64,000 bases of DNA. Origin: Eriocheir sinensis. Its lineage: Eukaryota; Arthropoda; Malacostraca; Decapoda; Varunidae. The notes under the pieces are model-generated. The model made no database searches. It saw nothing but the letters and a program-made list of their open reading frames with translations, and had not been told where the DNA came from. The position numbers were made by a program, and so were the translations under genes. Positions within the stretch are counted from its first letter, which is position 1. Each line of letters starts with the position of its first letter. The stretch spans positions 5,110,024 to 5,174,023 of the forward strand of contig NC_066544.1 of NCBI RefSeq assembly GCF_024679095.1. The letters run 5' to 3'. This document shows positions 48,481 to 59,640 of the stretch, in pieces.

Positions 48481-48870
48481 AAAGTTATGTTTACAGCCAC
48501 GGCGAAGTGAAGAGAATCGGAACCCACGGACGTTAAGAGAGAAAAGAGATCAGATTCCACAGACTTAAAACAGGAAGAGGAACCAAAACTCCCAGAAGCT
48601 TAGAAAGGAAAAAGAAATAGATTTTACAGACATTTTTACAGATCTTTTGAAATGAAAACAAATCAGCTATGGAACAGAAATTTGCAATTAGATATTATAT
48701 TACGCAATCGAAAGAAATGTATTAAAGAATTATGAGGACAAAATGACTCATAAACAAATCACAGGAAAAAAAGTTTGTTCTCTTTGTAGATCAGCTAACT
48801 GTACAAATTCATATAGATGAGTAGACCCAAACACTTGCAGCCTCCTCCTCTTCCCTTAAACAGTCAGTCC
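48481..48870. other. AT-rich sequence with weak 40-bp repetition
   Basis: AGAGATCAGATTCCACAGAC and AGAAATAGATTTTACAGAC at 48545 and 48611 mark a weak tandem unit. No gene. Confidence 0.45.
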
Positions 48871-48923
48871 TCAGTTCGAACCCTTCTGTTGTGCTCTTAA
48901 CTACAGCTTGAGCGAGTAAGGTT

Positions 48924-49142
48924 GGTATTCTTAGACAGTTCCGACTCTCACATCAACTATTTCCAAAGGCCAACAATGAGATCAGTCGGGTTCTAATGAG
49001 TGTTTTTGTAGGTACATGCCACAGAAGAAGGTCAAACTACCACTAGGGTCAACAAATTACCCCTGGAAATGCCCGAAACTCCTACGAAAGCCTTGTCAAA
49101 TATGTGTGTCGGGGCGCCGGAGTGTTTAAGAATAAGGATCAC
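48924..49142 (+). mobile_element. MITE-X copy F
   Basis: Begins GGTATTCTTAGACAGTTCC and CTCACATCAACTATTTCC, continues GAGATCAGTCGGGTTCTAAT and CTACGAAAGCCTTGTCAAAT, and ends GTGTTTAAGAATAAGG. It is full length and the clearest copy for reading both inverted ends. Confidence 0.87.
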
Positions 49143-49204
49143 TACGACGGCCCCTGCTTATTCATCTACTCCCTGCTGCCTTAGTCTGTGTTACGAGTGC
49201 TTTA

Positions 49205-49265
49205 TTCTGTAGTGATGGTGAAAGTGGTGATGGTCGTAATGGTGATGGTGATGGTGATGGTGATT
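49205..49265. repeat. (GGTGAT)n
   Basis: About 7 hexamer units, some degenerate. Confidence 0.9.
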
Positions 49266-49348
49266 TGGTCCATTCGTAAGCTGTCTCGCATTCTTCAGCA
49301 GTGACAGCGACAGGGGAGAAAAAAACAGTGAAAGTGGTTGAGTAAGTT

Positions 49349-49740
<392 letters not shown>

Positions 49741-50012
49741 AAAAGAAATACTTCAGTCCTACCTTCCACCCATCTCTCCCTCTCTCTCTCCACCTCCACC
49801 ATAACCACAACCATCCCTATCTACTACCACCACCACCACCCTTCCCTCTACTCCTTCCCACCGCCACCATAACCACCACCATCCCTTCCCTCCACCACCA
49901 ACACCACCACCCTTCCCTCCTCTCCACGACCACCACCTTTCCCCCTACTCCACTCTACCACCACCACCCTCCCCCTACTCCTCTCCACCGCCACCACTTT
50001 ACCAGGCTCAGA
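49741..50012. repeat. CCACCA-rich minisatellite
   Basis: CCACCACCACCCTTCCCTC words near 49830, 49900 and 49960 give units of about 60 bp. Confidence 0.85.
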
Positions 50013-50245
50013 TTCAGCGCCTCTTCTCGGAACACTCATTCACGGCTCGGGCTTAGTGGCGGCGGTGACAAAAAAAAGTAGAGAGGTGCGCACGACAAGC
50101 GAAGCGTAATGGAAAAACTTATCAGATGACGAAGGGAAGCGTCCGAAGAGGGCCACTCGAGGCGCCTCCCCGGCCCGTCTGGACACCCTCTCACCTGGGA
50201 CGTAATGGACAGGTGTTTGGCACGCTCCTCACCCTCACCTTCACT
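50013..50245. other. CpG-containing unique segment
   Basis: Balanced. No gene recognised. Confidence 0.45.
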
Positions 50246-50249
50246 TTTT

Positions 50250-50465
50250 TGTGTGTGTGTGTGTGTGTATGTGAAGCGTAAAACTGCGTAGGTACTTGCT
50301 CGGTTATTCTATGTAATAAAGTATGAAAGAAACTCTGGCTAGTGTTGTGTCATTTATATCTGCTATTACTATGTGTGAAGTGTTAAATTGCGTACTTGGC
50401 TGGTTATCTTGTATAAAAGGTGTGTAAGAAACTCTGATTTATTATTGTTTCACTTGATTTCATAT
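50250..50465. repeat. Tandem duplication of about 105 bp
   Basis: TATGTGAAGCGTAAAACTGC at 50268 and ATGTGTGAAGTGTTAAATTGC near 50370 begin two diverged copies. Both contain GTACTTG, TGGTTAT-like and AAGAAACTCTG (50328 and 50427). A short (GT)n lies at 50251-50268. Confidence 0.88.
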
Positions 50466-50785
50466 ATTTAAAAAATCATCTTGGCCTTGACGTTTAATTT
50501 TGCTTCTTTCCAATAAGGTCGACACTTCATACTTCGTTGGATACAAGAGCTAAGACTATCATTATCATTTTCCTGGGGGTAGGGTACGTTTTGATGTAAC
50601 AAGAACAGCATCATTGTTATGTCACGGATACATGTTTAGTTTTTTCCCTCTGTTCATTGGGGGGGGGGGAGTTCAGTTTCATCATATTTTACTTTTTTTT
50701 CTTTGTCAACATACTAATTTCGTTTCCGTCGCACTAATAATATATACAGTTTAGGTGTTAACGTATATTTTCATTCGCTTATTGG
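50466..50785. other. AT-rich unique sequence
   Basis: No gene. A G run lies at 50661. Confidence 0.5.
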
Positions 50786-50786
50786 T

Positions 50787-50823
<37 letters not shown>

Positions 50824-50865
50824 AGAGGGAGAATGAGGGAGTGAGAGAGAGAAAGAGAGAGAGAG
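50786..50865. repeat. (AG)n and GGGAGA purine array
   Basis: AG units interrupted by GGGGGGAGAGGGAG. Confidence 0.93.
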
Positions 50866-50940
50866 GTGGCATGGCGGAATAGTAGCTGAGTGACACTATC
50901 GCACAATCACCTTCGGCTAATCCCTGACTCCTCCCTCCAG
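50866..50940 (+). mobile_element. Possible SINE head
   Basis: GGTGGCATGGCGGAATAGTA followed by the A-box-like TAGCTGAGTGAC. The expected B box is degenerate (CTTCGGCTAATCCC). It resembles the start of tRNA-derived SINEs, but the evidence is weak. Confidence 0.28.
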
Positions 50941-51760
50941 CCGTCCCTCACGTCCTCCTCTTCCTCCTCCTCCATTCGTCTATCTCTCACCACTCTTATC
51001 TCTCTCCTCTCCACCTGTCGTCCCTCCGTCCCTCATCCCTTACCTCCACCTCTTCTCTCCGTCCAAAGTCTCTTCACCTTTTATCTTCTCTTCTCTTTTT
51101 CTCTTCTTTCTCTGTATCTCTCTTCTTCGTCTTTATTTCTTCTCGACTCGTCTTCATTCCTTTAACTAGTTTTTACATAATGTTTTCTCTCTAGTTCTTT
51201 ATTTTGCTTCTCCTTTTCCGGTTTTTTTCTCGTTTCTTCTCACTTATTATTCATATTTTTACTCTTTTTTTACCTTCGTCCTCCTTTTTTTCATTTTTTT
51301 TTTTTCATTTTCTTCGATGTTGTTTTCCTCGCCGTCTTTTCCTTCTTGTATTCCTTGTCTTCTTCCTTCTCCTTTTCCTTCTCCTTCTACCCTTTCTTCT
51401 TCTCCTTATTAATTTTACCGTTCTCTTCCTCCTTCTTATCATCATCCTTTTCTTTTGCATATCTTCATTCTTTCAATCCTTATCTTCCTTTGGCCTACTC
51501 CTCCACCGTTCTCTCCCTCTCTCTCTTCCTTCATCCATTCAAATTACCATCCCTCCACATCTCCCTTCTCCTCCTAGCCCTCACCTCCTCATCTTCAAAC
51601 CCTTCAAATCTTATCCTTCCACTTCTTGTTCTTCCTCTGTTCCTCACTCCACCTAATCCTCTTGCCTCTGTTCCTCCCTCCCTCCAATCCCTCCCTCCCT
51701 CCCTCCCACACATCATCTCCCTCACCTTTGTCTTCCTGCCCGGCGGAGACCCAAGATCTT
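50941..51760. repeat. Pyrimidine-rich block
   Basis: C/T- then T-rich, with CCTTCTCCTTTTCC words. Frames are Ser/Leu/Phe-rich artefacts. Confidence 0.8.
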
Positions 51761-52120
51761 GTCTCTCCGTCGTCGGCTTTTATCTCGAATGCATCAAAAC
51801 ATTTCCCGACATTTTAGTGGCGATATTTTTGTTGCATCTGGCATTCCTGACGTCATATTAAAAGGGCTCGCCAGGTGTGTTGTGTACCTTGAATTTGTTT
51901 ATGCATATATTATTTTTTTATCTTTTATTCTTTGTCTTTCTCTTTCTGTCTCTGTCTGCTTCTCTCTCTCTCTCTCTCTCTCAGCTTTTTTTTTTTTCTC
52001 TGTCTTGTGAAGTTTTTATGTGAGTTCCGCGGAGGTAAATTTGCTCGCTGTGAAGTTTGTTATGAATAAGTATAAGGAACCCTGTCATGTACGTGTAGCT
52101 GACGAGTGTAGTGCTGACAC
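51761..52120. other. Unique sequence with short (CT)n
   Basis: CT run at 51962-51982. No gene recognised. Confidence 0.5.
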
Positions 52121-52260
52121 GGCCTACATACATACATACATACACACATACACACATACATACATATACACACACTTTCATCCCCTCGTGTGTCGTATCT
52201 CTCGTCACTTTCATACATACATATACATACATACATACATACATTTCCATTCCCTCATTT
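52121..52260. repeat. (CATA)n repeat, two blocks
   Basis: CATACATACATA blocks at 52125-52170 and 52213-52245, each followed by TTTC(A/C)AT(C/T)CCCTC-type sequence. This indicates a tandem duplication of about 80 bp. Confidence 0.9.
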
Positions 52261-52820
52261 GTTTGTATCTCGTCTCATCGCCAGAAAACACAAAGACCAA
52301 AAAAGGGATTAACTTATAAAGAATACAAAATCAGAATCGATATTTGGCATGCAATTACTCTTCGATCATGCATTTATTTTTTTCTCCTGTCTATAAATCG
52401 TCAGCCGGAACATCTCGATGCATACTAAATACACCAACAACCAAACTCACAGCCGTTCAAGCAGCAGACTGACTCGACAGGAAGAATAAATACAAAACAA
52501 AAACTATATATTGTTGGTGGGGAATGACAATTTTATGACGGCCATATTTTTTCATCTTTTCTTTACCTGTCGGAACACACAGAGAAAACCTGATGTGTAA
52601 CTACCGGTGAGGCGACACAGGTAAATATTAATTGGCTTTTTTTAGTGTTGTTTTTGAGATGTGGTAGCTGGGGCGGCAGGTGTGGGTGCGAGGCTGCAGC
52701 TGTAGGTGTGAGGGTGTGGGTGTGGACGGGGGTGTAGGAAAGACGGACGTACACCCACAACGTCCTAGTAGAGTGTAACGCAGTAAATGCCTCGAAAATA
52801 TACACCGAACAGGAATTGAG
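52261..52820. other. Unique sequence with GGTGTGGGTG words
   Basis: AT-leaning, then a GGTGTGGGTGTGGA-rich patch at 52675-52735. No gene. Confidence 0.5.
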
Positions 52821-53404
52821 ACGTTGGAAAGAGGAAAAAAGAAAAATTGAGAGAAGACAGAATTGAGAAACTCGAAAGAGGGAAGAGTAATACGAAAAGA
52901 AGAGGACCTGAGACGGTGTGAAGAAGAAAGATAAATATGAAGGAAAGAGAGGAATTTAAAGGATGGAAAGAGGAAACACTGATATGAAAGAGAAAATTAG
53001 TTTAGAGGATGCAAAAAAGAAAGAGAAGTTAAAAAGAAGTGCAAGGAAAGTGGAATTGAGAGCTTGTAAATAAGAAATTATAAAAATGAAAAATTGAAAT
53101 GTTGTAAAGAGGAAAGAATAATATAAATAGAAGAGGAACTGAGGTGGAGAGAGGAAATAGTATATAGGAAAGAGATGAGGAACTGAGTCGATGGAAAGAG
53201 GGAAGTAAATATGAAGAAATTGGCTGAACTAAGAAAAGGAACAAAACAAGGAAAGAAAGGATAACAAGGAGGCAAAGTAGAGGTGAATAAAGAGAATGTG
53301 GGACAGAAAGTAACCTGAAGAAAAGGAGAGAGGAACATGGAGGAGGGCAAGGAAGAATAAACATGTTAGCAAAGAAGGGAGGAGGAGGACGTAGGAAATT
53401 AAAG

Positions 53405-53405
<1 letters not shown>
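52821..53405. repeat. Purine minisatellite, period about 60-70 bp
   Basis: GAAAGAGG(A/G)AA followed by TAATATGA-like and GAACTGAG-like words recur from 52830 to 53220. Minus frames are compositional. Confidence 0.8.

Positions 53406-53493
<88 letters not shown>
53406..53493. repeat. (AG)n microsatellite
   Basis: About 44 perfect units. Confidence 0.97.
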
Positions 53494-53496
<3 letters not shown>

Positions 53497-53599
53497 CACC
53501 ACATTAATTTCTGTCTGATTCATCCACTTGATAAAAACTAAACTGATACGATCTTGTTTGCGAAGATTTGAAGGCAGTGGACGCCGGATTAGCATAACG

Positions 53600-53945
53600 G
53601 TTCTTATCAACTCCCTGTTAATCTTTATATTTATTACTCTCTTATTATTGTATATATATTTCTTTAAGGAGACGGATCAGAGGCTGCCGGAAAGAGAAAG
53701 ATAATGGCCCGGTACGTACTGATCCTATAAAGAAAAAAAATGAATACCAAATAAATGAGAGAAAAATCAAGTTCCTGGACCTTATCAATTCTCTGTTTCC
53801 GTTTATTTTTCATTACTGTTGTTTATTACTGTATTTTTTTCGGCGAAGGAGAGAGATCAGGGGACGCAGGAAATAGAAAGAAACAAATGGCCCGCTGCGT
53901 CCTAGGAAGAAAGAATACCAAATAAAAAGAGATACCAGAAAAAAA
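53600..53945. repeat. 175-bp tandem duplication
   Basis: Copy 1 (TTCTTATCAACTCCCTGTT near 53602) and copy 2 (CTTATCAATTCTCTGTTTCC near 53781) share TTATTACT, GGATCAGAGG/GAGATCAGGGG, AATGGCCCG(G/C)T and AGAATACCAAATAAA-type segments in order. Confidence 0.9.
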
Positions 53946-54232
53946 GAATGAGTAAGTTTGGATCCACGGTTCAAAATAAAAGAAAATAAGAAAAAGAATA
54001 ACAAGAAAATGATAATAAAGAAAAAGAAAATGGTATGAAAATAGTAAGAATAATAAGAAAATAATAAGAAAAAATAGAAAACATGAACCACGCGTGTCTG
54101 TGAAAGTTGACAACCACCTCGCCACCGCAACAGACAGACTTCAACGCGCGTCTGTCATGATCCAGCGACGAATTTATTTTGTGTGTGTTTGTTTTTTGAC
54201 CACCTGCCTGTCTCCCCCCCCCACCCCCACCC
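53946..54232. other. A-rich then CpG-containing unique segment
   Basis: AAGAAAATAATAAG words to about 54080, then unique sequence with GAAAGTTGACAACCACC. No gene. Confidence 0.5.
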
Positions 54233-54420
54233 GGTGCGTTGAGGATTCCCAAAGACGCGCCTTGCCTCAGTGCTCAGCCTCGTCTCCTTGTTGGGGGGAG
54301 GTCCGTGGCCAGTGTGTCCGTATTGTTGTTGTTGTTGTTACTGAAAGTTGAAGCTTCCCTGAGGTGCGCGTTGCCACTGTGCTCAGCTTTGTGTCTGTAG
54401 TGGATGGAGATGCTTAACTA
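54233..54420. repeat. Diverged 110-bp duplication
   Basis: GCGCCTTGCCTCAGTGCTCA at 54257 and GCGCGTTGCCACTGTGCTCA at 54367 anchor two copies. A (GTT)n stretch lies between them at 54324-54338. Confidence 0.8.
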
Positions 54421-54515
54421 GCCTCCTGTTTCGTTACCAAGACTTACCTCTATAGCCTAGCACCCTCCCATAGACACTCGTTTATGGATGAGGTCTTACC
54501 GGTGGGTGATATGTG

Positions 54516-54785
54516 GTTGTACTGGTGGTGGCGGTGGTGGTGGTTGTGGTGGTGGTGGCGGTGGTGGTGGTTGTGGTGGTGGTGGCGGTGGTGGTGGTGG
54601 CGGTGGTGGTGGTTGTGGTGGTGGTGGCGGTGGTGGTGGTTGTGGTGGTGGTGGCGGTGGTGGTGGTGGTTGTAGTGGTGGTGGTGGTGGTTGTAGTGGT
54701 GGTGGTGGTGGTGGTGGCGGTGGTGGTGGTAGTGGTGGTGGCGGTGGTGGTGGTTGTAGTGGTGGTGGTGGTGGTGGTGGTGGCT
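54516..54785. repeat. (GGT)n/(GGC) minisatellite
   Basis: Built from GGTGGTGGCGGTGGTGGTGG and TTGTGGTGG words with periods of 27-30 bp. The strand has no A except in a few GTAGTGG units near 54674-54765. All three plus frames stay open (poly-Gly, poly-Val, Trp-rich) only because of composition. Confidence 0.95.
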
Positions 54786-54849
54786 TGTGTTTCACCGGTG
54801 CTTGCCAGTGGTGGTGTTAGGGGAGTTGAACATAATGCTAATGATTGTT

Positions 54850-54985
54850 ATCGTCACTATTATTACTTTTACCATATTATTATTATCATTATCATTATTA
54901 TTATTATCATTATTATCGTTTTTATTATCATTATCATATTGTTATTACTATTATCACTATTACTATTTCTTTTGTTATTGCATTT
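54850..54985. repeat. (ATT)n/(ATC)n degenerate array
   Basis: TTATTATTATCATTATC words. Confidence 0.9.
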
Positions 54986-55410
54986 AACTGATGACCAAAC
55001 CATTTTATTTCTTTCCAGTCCAAGGTCGCCGCGTCACAGAATAACTCGGTAAGTCACGACTCGTTTTGATATTTTCTCCCCCTTATTTATTTTTTGGTCG
55101 TTACGTTAGGGCTGACCACAACTTCCTGAATTAAGGAGAAACGAAGAACAGTTTGCCAAAAGTTTTTCTCATCCACGAGGAGAAAGCAGCTGCAGTGTGT
55201 ACCTATTTACCACAGCAATGACAAGGACACCGGACTGCGCCACGATTCATCAGATATTACTGGAGAAACCTTGTGGATGATTGTCTTTAGGGAACTCTTT
55301 AGTTTAATTTAGTGTCACAATGTTTAGGCAAGGGCAGGCCGCTTGGGTCCCTGACCATGCACCCATAGAGCCTGACCTTCCCTAAACACTGCAGCACTAA
55401 ACTGAAAGCG
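54986..55410. other. Unique sequence
   Basis: Balanced. No coding frame or repeat recognised. Confidence 0.5.
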
Positions 55411-55418
55411 CTGTTTAA

Positions 55419-55600
55419 ATAATAGTCGTAGTAGTAGTAGTAGTTGTTGTAGGAGGAGGAGGAGTTGTAGTAGTAATAGTAATGGTAGTAGTAGTAGAAG
55501 AAGAACAAGAAGAACAAAAAGAACAAGAAGAACAAGAACAAAAAGAAGTAACAGTATTAACAGTCGAAATAGAAGATAAAATAGCAAAAGTAGCGGCAGC
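55419..55600. repeat. (GTA)n and (AAGAAC)n
   Basis: GTA units at 55426-55443 and 55480-55497, then AAGAACAAGAAGAACAAA at 55500-55550. Confidence 0.88.
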
Positions 55601-55712
55601 AGCATCTTTAAAACATCAGTTCGGCGTACTTCGGTTGGCCTGTTGGTACGCGAAATTACTCATAATAACAGGTTGGTTTGCATACTTGTCGTAATTTCCT
55701 TATCTTATCGTG

Positions 55713-55713
55713 T

Positions 55714-55764
<51 letters not shown>
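55713..55764. repeat. (TG)n microsatellite
   Basis: About 25 TG units. Confidence 0.97.
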
Positions 55765-56155
55765 TATCGCCACAAAAGAGAGGATGGGAGAAGAGGGGGA
55801 AGAAGAGGTGAAAGAGGAGAAGGGGAAGAGGAGAGGTAGTGAGAGAGAGAGAGAGAGAGGGGTAAAGACGAGGAGAAAAAGAAGAAAGGGGGAAGGGAGA
55901 GGAGGAAAAAGGTGAGGAGAAGGGGGAGACAAGGGAGAAAAGGAGAGAGGGGGAAGGGGGAAGGGAAAGAGAAGAAGGGGAGAGAGAGGAGGAAGGACAA
56001 AAAGGGGAAAGGAGCTGGGTTAGCAGGGGAAGAGGAAAGGGGAGGAAAAGGAGAAAGGGGAAGGATGAAAGGAAAGAGGAGATACAGAAGAAGGGAAAGG
56101 GAGATGGGGAAGAAGAGGGGGAGGAAGACGAGGGGAGGAGGGAGAAGGGGGGATG
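55765..56155. repeat. Polypurine block
   Basis: Nearly pure A/G with GGGGAAGGGGGAAGGG units. Confidence 0.88.
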
Positions 56156-56335
56156 GGGGGGGTCATGGAGGCTCTTTCCGTCCCTCTCAGCGCCGTATCT
56201 CGTTATGTCGATGTCCATCCGTGTTTCATTTCCATTATTTATTCATCCGTTCGTCATCCATTTATCATCCATCATCTCTTCCTTCCTTCCTCCGCCTGCC
56301 CTCCACCTGCCGAGGCCTCCGTGATGGGCATGGGT
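56156..56335. other. Unique island
   Basis: Balanced segment with GCCGTATCTCGTTATGTCG and TTTCCATTATTTATTCATCC. It is isolated within purine-rich DNA. Confidence 0.4.
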
Positions 56336-57360
56336 GGGGAGGGGGAAAAAAAGGGAAACAGGAAGGAAAATTTGAAAAGAGAGGAAGGAAGGGCGAAAGA
56401 GGACGAAGGGGTAAAGGAGGAGGGGAAGGGGAAGAGAAGACGAGGAGATAATGCAAAGGAGGAGAGAAAACGGTAAACAGGTATAGAGAGGAGAAAACAG
56501 AATAGATCAAACACACATTATGGAAAAGAATAAGTGCAAAGCGTGAAGGAAAAAGTGTAATAAAAGGAATGAGAGTAAAACAAAAGAACGAAGAATTAAT
56601 GAGGAAGAGTAGATGAAAGAGATTTAAAGGTATAATTAGATAAACAAAGGATGAATGAAACATGGAAAGGGAGGATATTGTTTAAAGTGAAGCAGATATG
56701 GAAGGAAAGAGAAAGAGAAGGGGGAGAAGAGAGTGAGAGAGAGAGAGGAGTAAAGACGAGGAGGAGGAAGAAGAGAATGGGAGGACAAGGGTGAAAGGTG
56801 GAACAGAGAGTAACGTGAAGAGGAAGAAGAGCAATAGAGATGAAAGGGAAGGGAAGGAAGAAAGAAGAAGGTCGCAGAAAAGGGAGAAGAGGAAGTATAG
56901 GAATAGGAAGAGGAAATGAAGTTAAGAGAATGGCGAGGAATTGTAATGAGGGACAGACAGACAGACAGACAAGCACACAGACAGACAGGCAGACACACAG
57001 ATATATAAAAAAAAAATGCGTTAAATGAACATGGAAACAAAAATATAAATTGAAAAAGAAGAGAAAAAAAATACACGGAGGAGAAAAAGAAATACAAGAT
57101 AGAATTAAGGAGAAAGGAAAGAGGAAGGAAGGAATAAAGGACGAGGAGGAGGAGGTGATAAGGAGGATAAAGAAGAACACAAGTAAGGGGCAAAATCAGG
57201 TAAAAGGAAGAAACACAGAAGAGAAAGAGGAGGAGGTGGAAGGGGGATGGAAAGGAAAAATGAGGAAGGAAGATGAGAGGAAAGAAGGAAGCTGGAGAGA
57301 GGAGAAACGATCGATTAGAAAAGGATGAAGGGGCCGAAAAATGTAAGAAAGAAATGTTAA
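56336..57360. repeat. Purine-rich block with (CAGA)n
   Basis: A/G-rich. CAGA units at 56953-56998. The 56684-56800 segment (GGAAAGAGAAAGAGAAGGGG...GAGTAAAGACGAGGAGG) resembles 55805-55880, an old duplication. Confidence 0.8.
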
Positions 57361-58570
57361 GGGTAAGGAAGATTTAAATGGGGAATGGGAGGGAAGGTAA
57401 AATAAGGTGATTGAGAAGGAAAGAGAAAGACAGAGGATAAAGTAAAGATATTAATGGGATGTTAAAAAAAATGTAAATAGTTGGAGGGAAATAATCATAA
57501 AGGGAGGGAAAGGAGAAGATATGGAAGAGGAGAAATGTAGAGGGGTGGGGATGGGGTGTCAAAGTGCAGACTACGAGGGGAATGGGAAACGTAATTGAGA
57601 TGGGAATGGAAGGGGATAGCATGGTAAGGAAGGGGTTGAGTAGGGGAGAGACATGATGGAATGAGGAAGATAAGGAGAGAATGGGTATGGTAAGGGATGG
57701 ATGAAAAGGGAGGAAAGGGAGGGATGGGGAGATTTGGAAGGGAGGGACAGGAGAGGTAAGGGAAAGGGTGTTGGAGATAGTAAGGGAGGGGATAGGGGAT
57801 GGAGGCTGGAGAAAGGTAGGGGGAGGGGGAGAAGGAAAAAGGGAAAGGGGAGGGGAGAAGGAAGAGGAGATAGGGGAGGGGGAAAGGGTAGAGAGAAGGG
57901 GAATAGGAGAGGGAAAAGTGGAGATGGGGTACGGAAAGGGGATGAGGGGGAGAAGGGAGAGAGGGGTAAGGAGGGATGGGAACACTGTGAAAGGGGAAGA
58001 AAATGAAAGGGAGAAGAAGGGAGGGAAATGAGAGGGGTAAGGGAGGGAAGGGAACACTGTGAAGGAGGATGAAGGGAGAAAGGGAGGGACTGGAAGGGAA
58101 GGGCAAGAGGTAAGGGATAGGATGGGAGGGGAGGGAAAGCGGAAGGAAATGAAGAGGAAAAGGGAGGGATAGGAAGGGAGGAGAGAGGGGTCAGGGAAGG
58201 GAGGGGAGGGGGACACATAAGAAGGGAAGGGGAAGGGAAGGGAGGGAAATGGATGGGGGAGGAAAGAAAAAGCGGAAGGAGATGAAGAGGAAATGGGAGA
58301 GATAGGGGTAAGGGAGGGGGAGGGGGGCGCATTAGAAGGGAAGGGGAAGGGAAGGGAAGGAAAGTGATGGGGCGAGGAGGAGGGAGAAAGGGAGAGGGGT
58401 GAAGGAGGGATAGGTGCGCTGAGGAGGGGAGGGAAGGGAAGGAAAAGGGAGGGGAAGGGAAGGGAAGTAAAGGGAGGGAAAGGGATGGGGTGAGGAGGAG
58501 GAGGAAAGGGAGAGGGGTAAAGGACGGATAGATGTGCTGGGGAGGGGAGGGAAGGAAAATGGAGGGTGAG
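57361..58570. repeat. Polypurine minisatellite region
   Basis: GGAAGGGGAAGGGAAGGGA words in degenerate units. CATTAGAAGGGAAGGGG near 58330 echoes CATAAGAAGGGAAGGGG near 58214, and GGGAACACTGTGAA occurs near 57978 and 58050. The 558-residue minus frame is Pro/Ser/Leu/Phe-rich and compositional. Confidence 0.85.
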
Positions 58571-58662
58571 GAAGGGGGGCAAGAGGCGGAACACACGACC
58601 CCCTCCGAGGCCGCTGACAGACCCGACAATGGTTACGAGACGACCCACTGATGACGTCTGAC
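58571..58662. promoter_or_regulatory. Unique island
   Basis: Short balanced segment with GACCCGACAATGG (Sox-like) and CTGATGACGTCTGACG (CRE-like TGACGTC). Inference only. Confidence 0.3.
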
Positions 58663-58982
58663 GATGGGGGGCGAAAGGGGGGGGGGCAGGGGGGGCAAGG
58701 GGACTGTGGGGGGCGGTGGCGTGGGCAGTGAAGGTCCATGGGGGCAATGAGAAGCCGTGGGGGGGAAGGGGGAGGAGTGGGGGGCGAGAGAATAAGAGGG
58801 GGAGGGGGGAGGGGTGGTAGGGTATAGGGGGTGGAACAGGGAGGGTGATAAGGGGGTGGGAAGGGGTAAGGGGGGCGTCAAGAGAAGGGGTTAATGGGGG
58901 TGATGTGAGGGGGTTTTGAAGGGGTGAGGGAAGGGGTGATGGGGGAGTTTTCTTCTTGGGGTGATGGGAAGGGGTGGTGGTG

Positions 58983-58983
<1 letters not shown>
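58663..58983. repeat. G-rich block
   Basis: GGGGGG runs and GGTGGGAAGGGG units. It is strongly G-skewed, with potential for quadruplexes. Confidence 0.85.

Positions 58984-59050
<67 letters not shown>
58984..59050. repeat. (CA)n microsatellite
   Basis: About 33 CA units. Confidence 0.97.
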
Positions 59051-59052
<2 letters not shown>

Positions 59053-59295
59053 CTTTGTCTTTTCCCTCCTCCCTTTACCTCCAACTATCCTCGTCCCCCT
59101 AATGTCTCCTCCTCCACCTAAACCACCTCCTCCTCCTCCTCCTCCTCCTCCTCCTCCTCCTCCCCTTAGCACATTATCCCTCCTACCTTACCTAACCCTC
59201 CCATCTTTCTTCCCGAGCGCTCTCACCCCTCTCACCCCTTCCCCTCACCCCCTGACCTTCCTTCCCCTCACCCTCCTTGACTTCCCGCTCCCCCA
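59051..59295. repeat. Pyrimidine block with (CTC)n
   Basis: CTC array at 59127-59163, then C/T-rich. It mirrors the G-rich block on the other side of the (CA)n. Confidence 0.88.
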
Positions 59296-59640
59296 CCTCC
59301 CCCAGCGTCGCCCGGGGAGTCGGGGCTTGGCGGGTGACAATGCTCATGTACGTCAAATGACTCCTGGAAAAAAAAATAGATGAAATGAGAAGATACAGTG
59401 CCGGGAAAGGACGGAATCTTGAACCCCGGAACCAAATAGCACTCAACCCTCTTCCTCCTCCTCCCTCACCCATTAGGTCTTAAGGGGTGTGGCGTTAAGG
59501 GTCATTTTACCTGTCCCTCCCCTTACCTGGCGCGTCTTACCTGCCGGCCCGTCCAGGTGGGATAGCATGTACGCCGGGAGAATATTAAGTGTTGCATGTT
59601 GAACAGCTTCGCGAACAGAGAACGGTAGCGAGGGGGTAGG
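59296..59640. other. Two unique islands
   Basis: 59296-59430 (GTGACAATGCTCATGTACG) and 59470-59635 (GGGATAGCATGTACGCC, GAATATTAAGTGTTGCATG). Both are balanced and CpG-containing, with no gene. Confidence 0.4.

Noticed and set aside
48850..48890. Possible tRNA B box (AGTTCGAACCC)
   Set aside because: No A box at the right distance and no tRNA-like folding. Probably chance.
54488..54820. Glycine-rich protein-like frame
   Set aside because: All three frames are open because the repeat lacks stop-forming bases. No start context or flanking coding signal.
57374..59050. 558-residue open frame on the minus strand
   Set aside because: It is a translation of polypurine DNA and a (CA)n array. Composition is almost only Pro, Ser, Leu and Phe with a Val/Cys run, and there are no domains.
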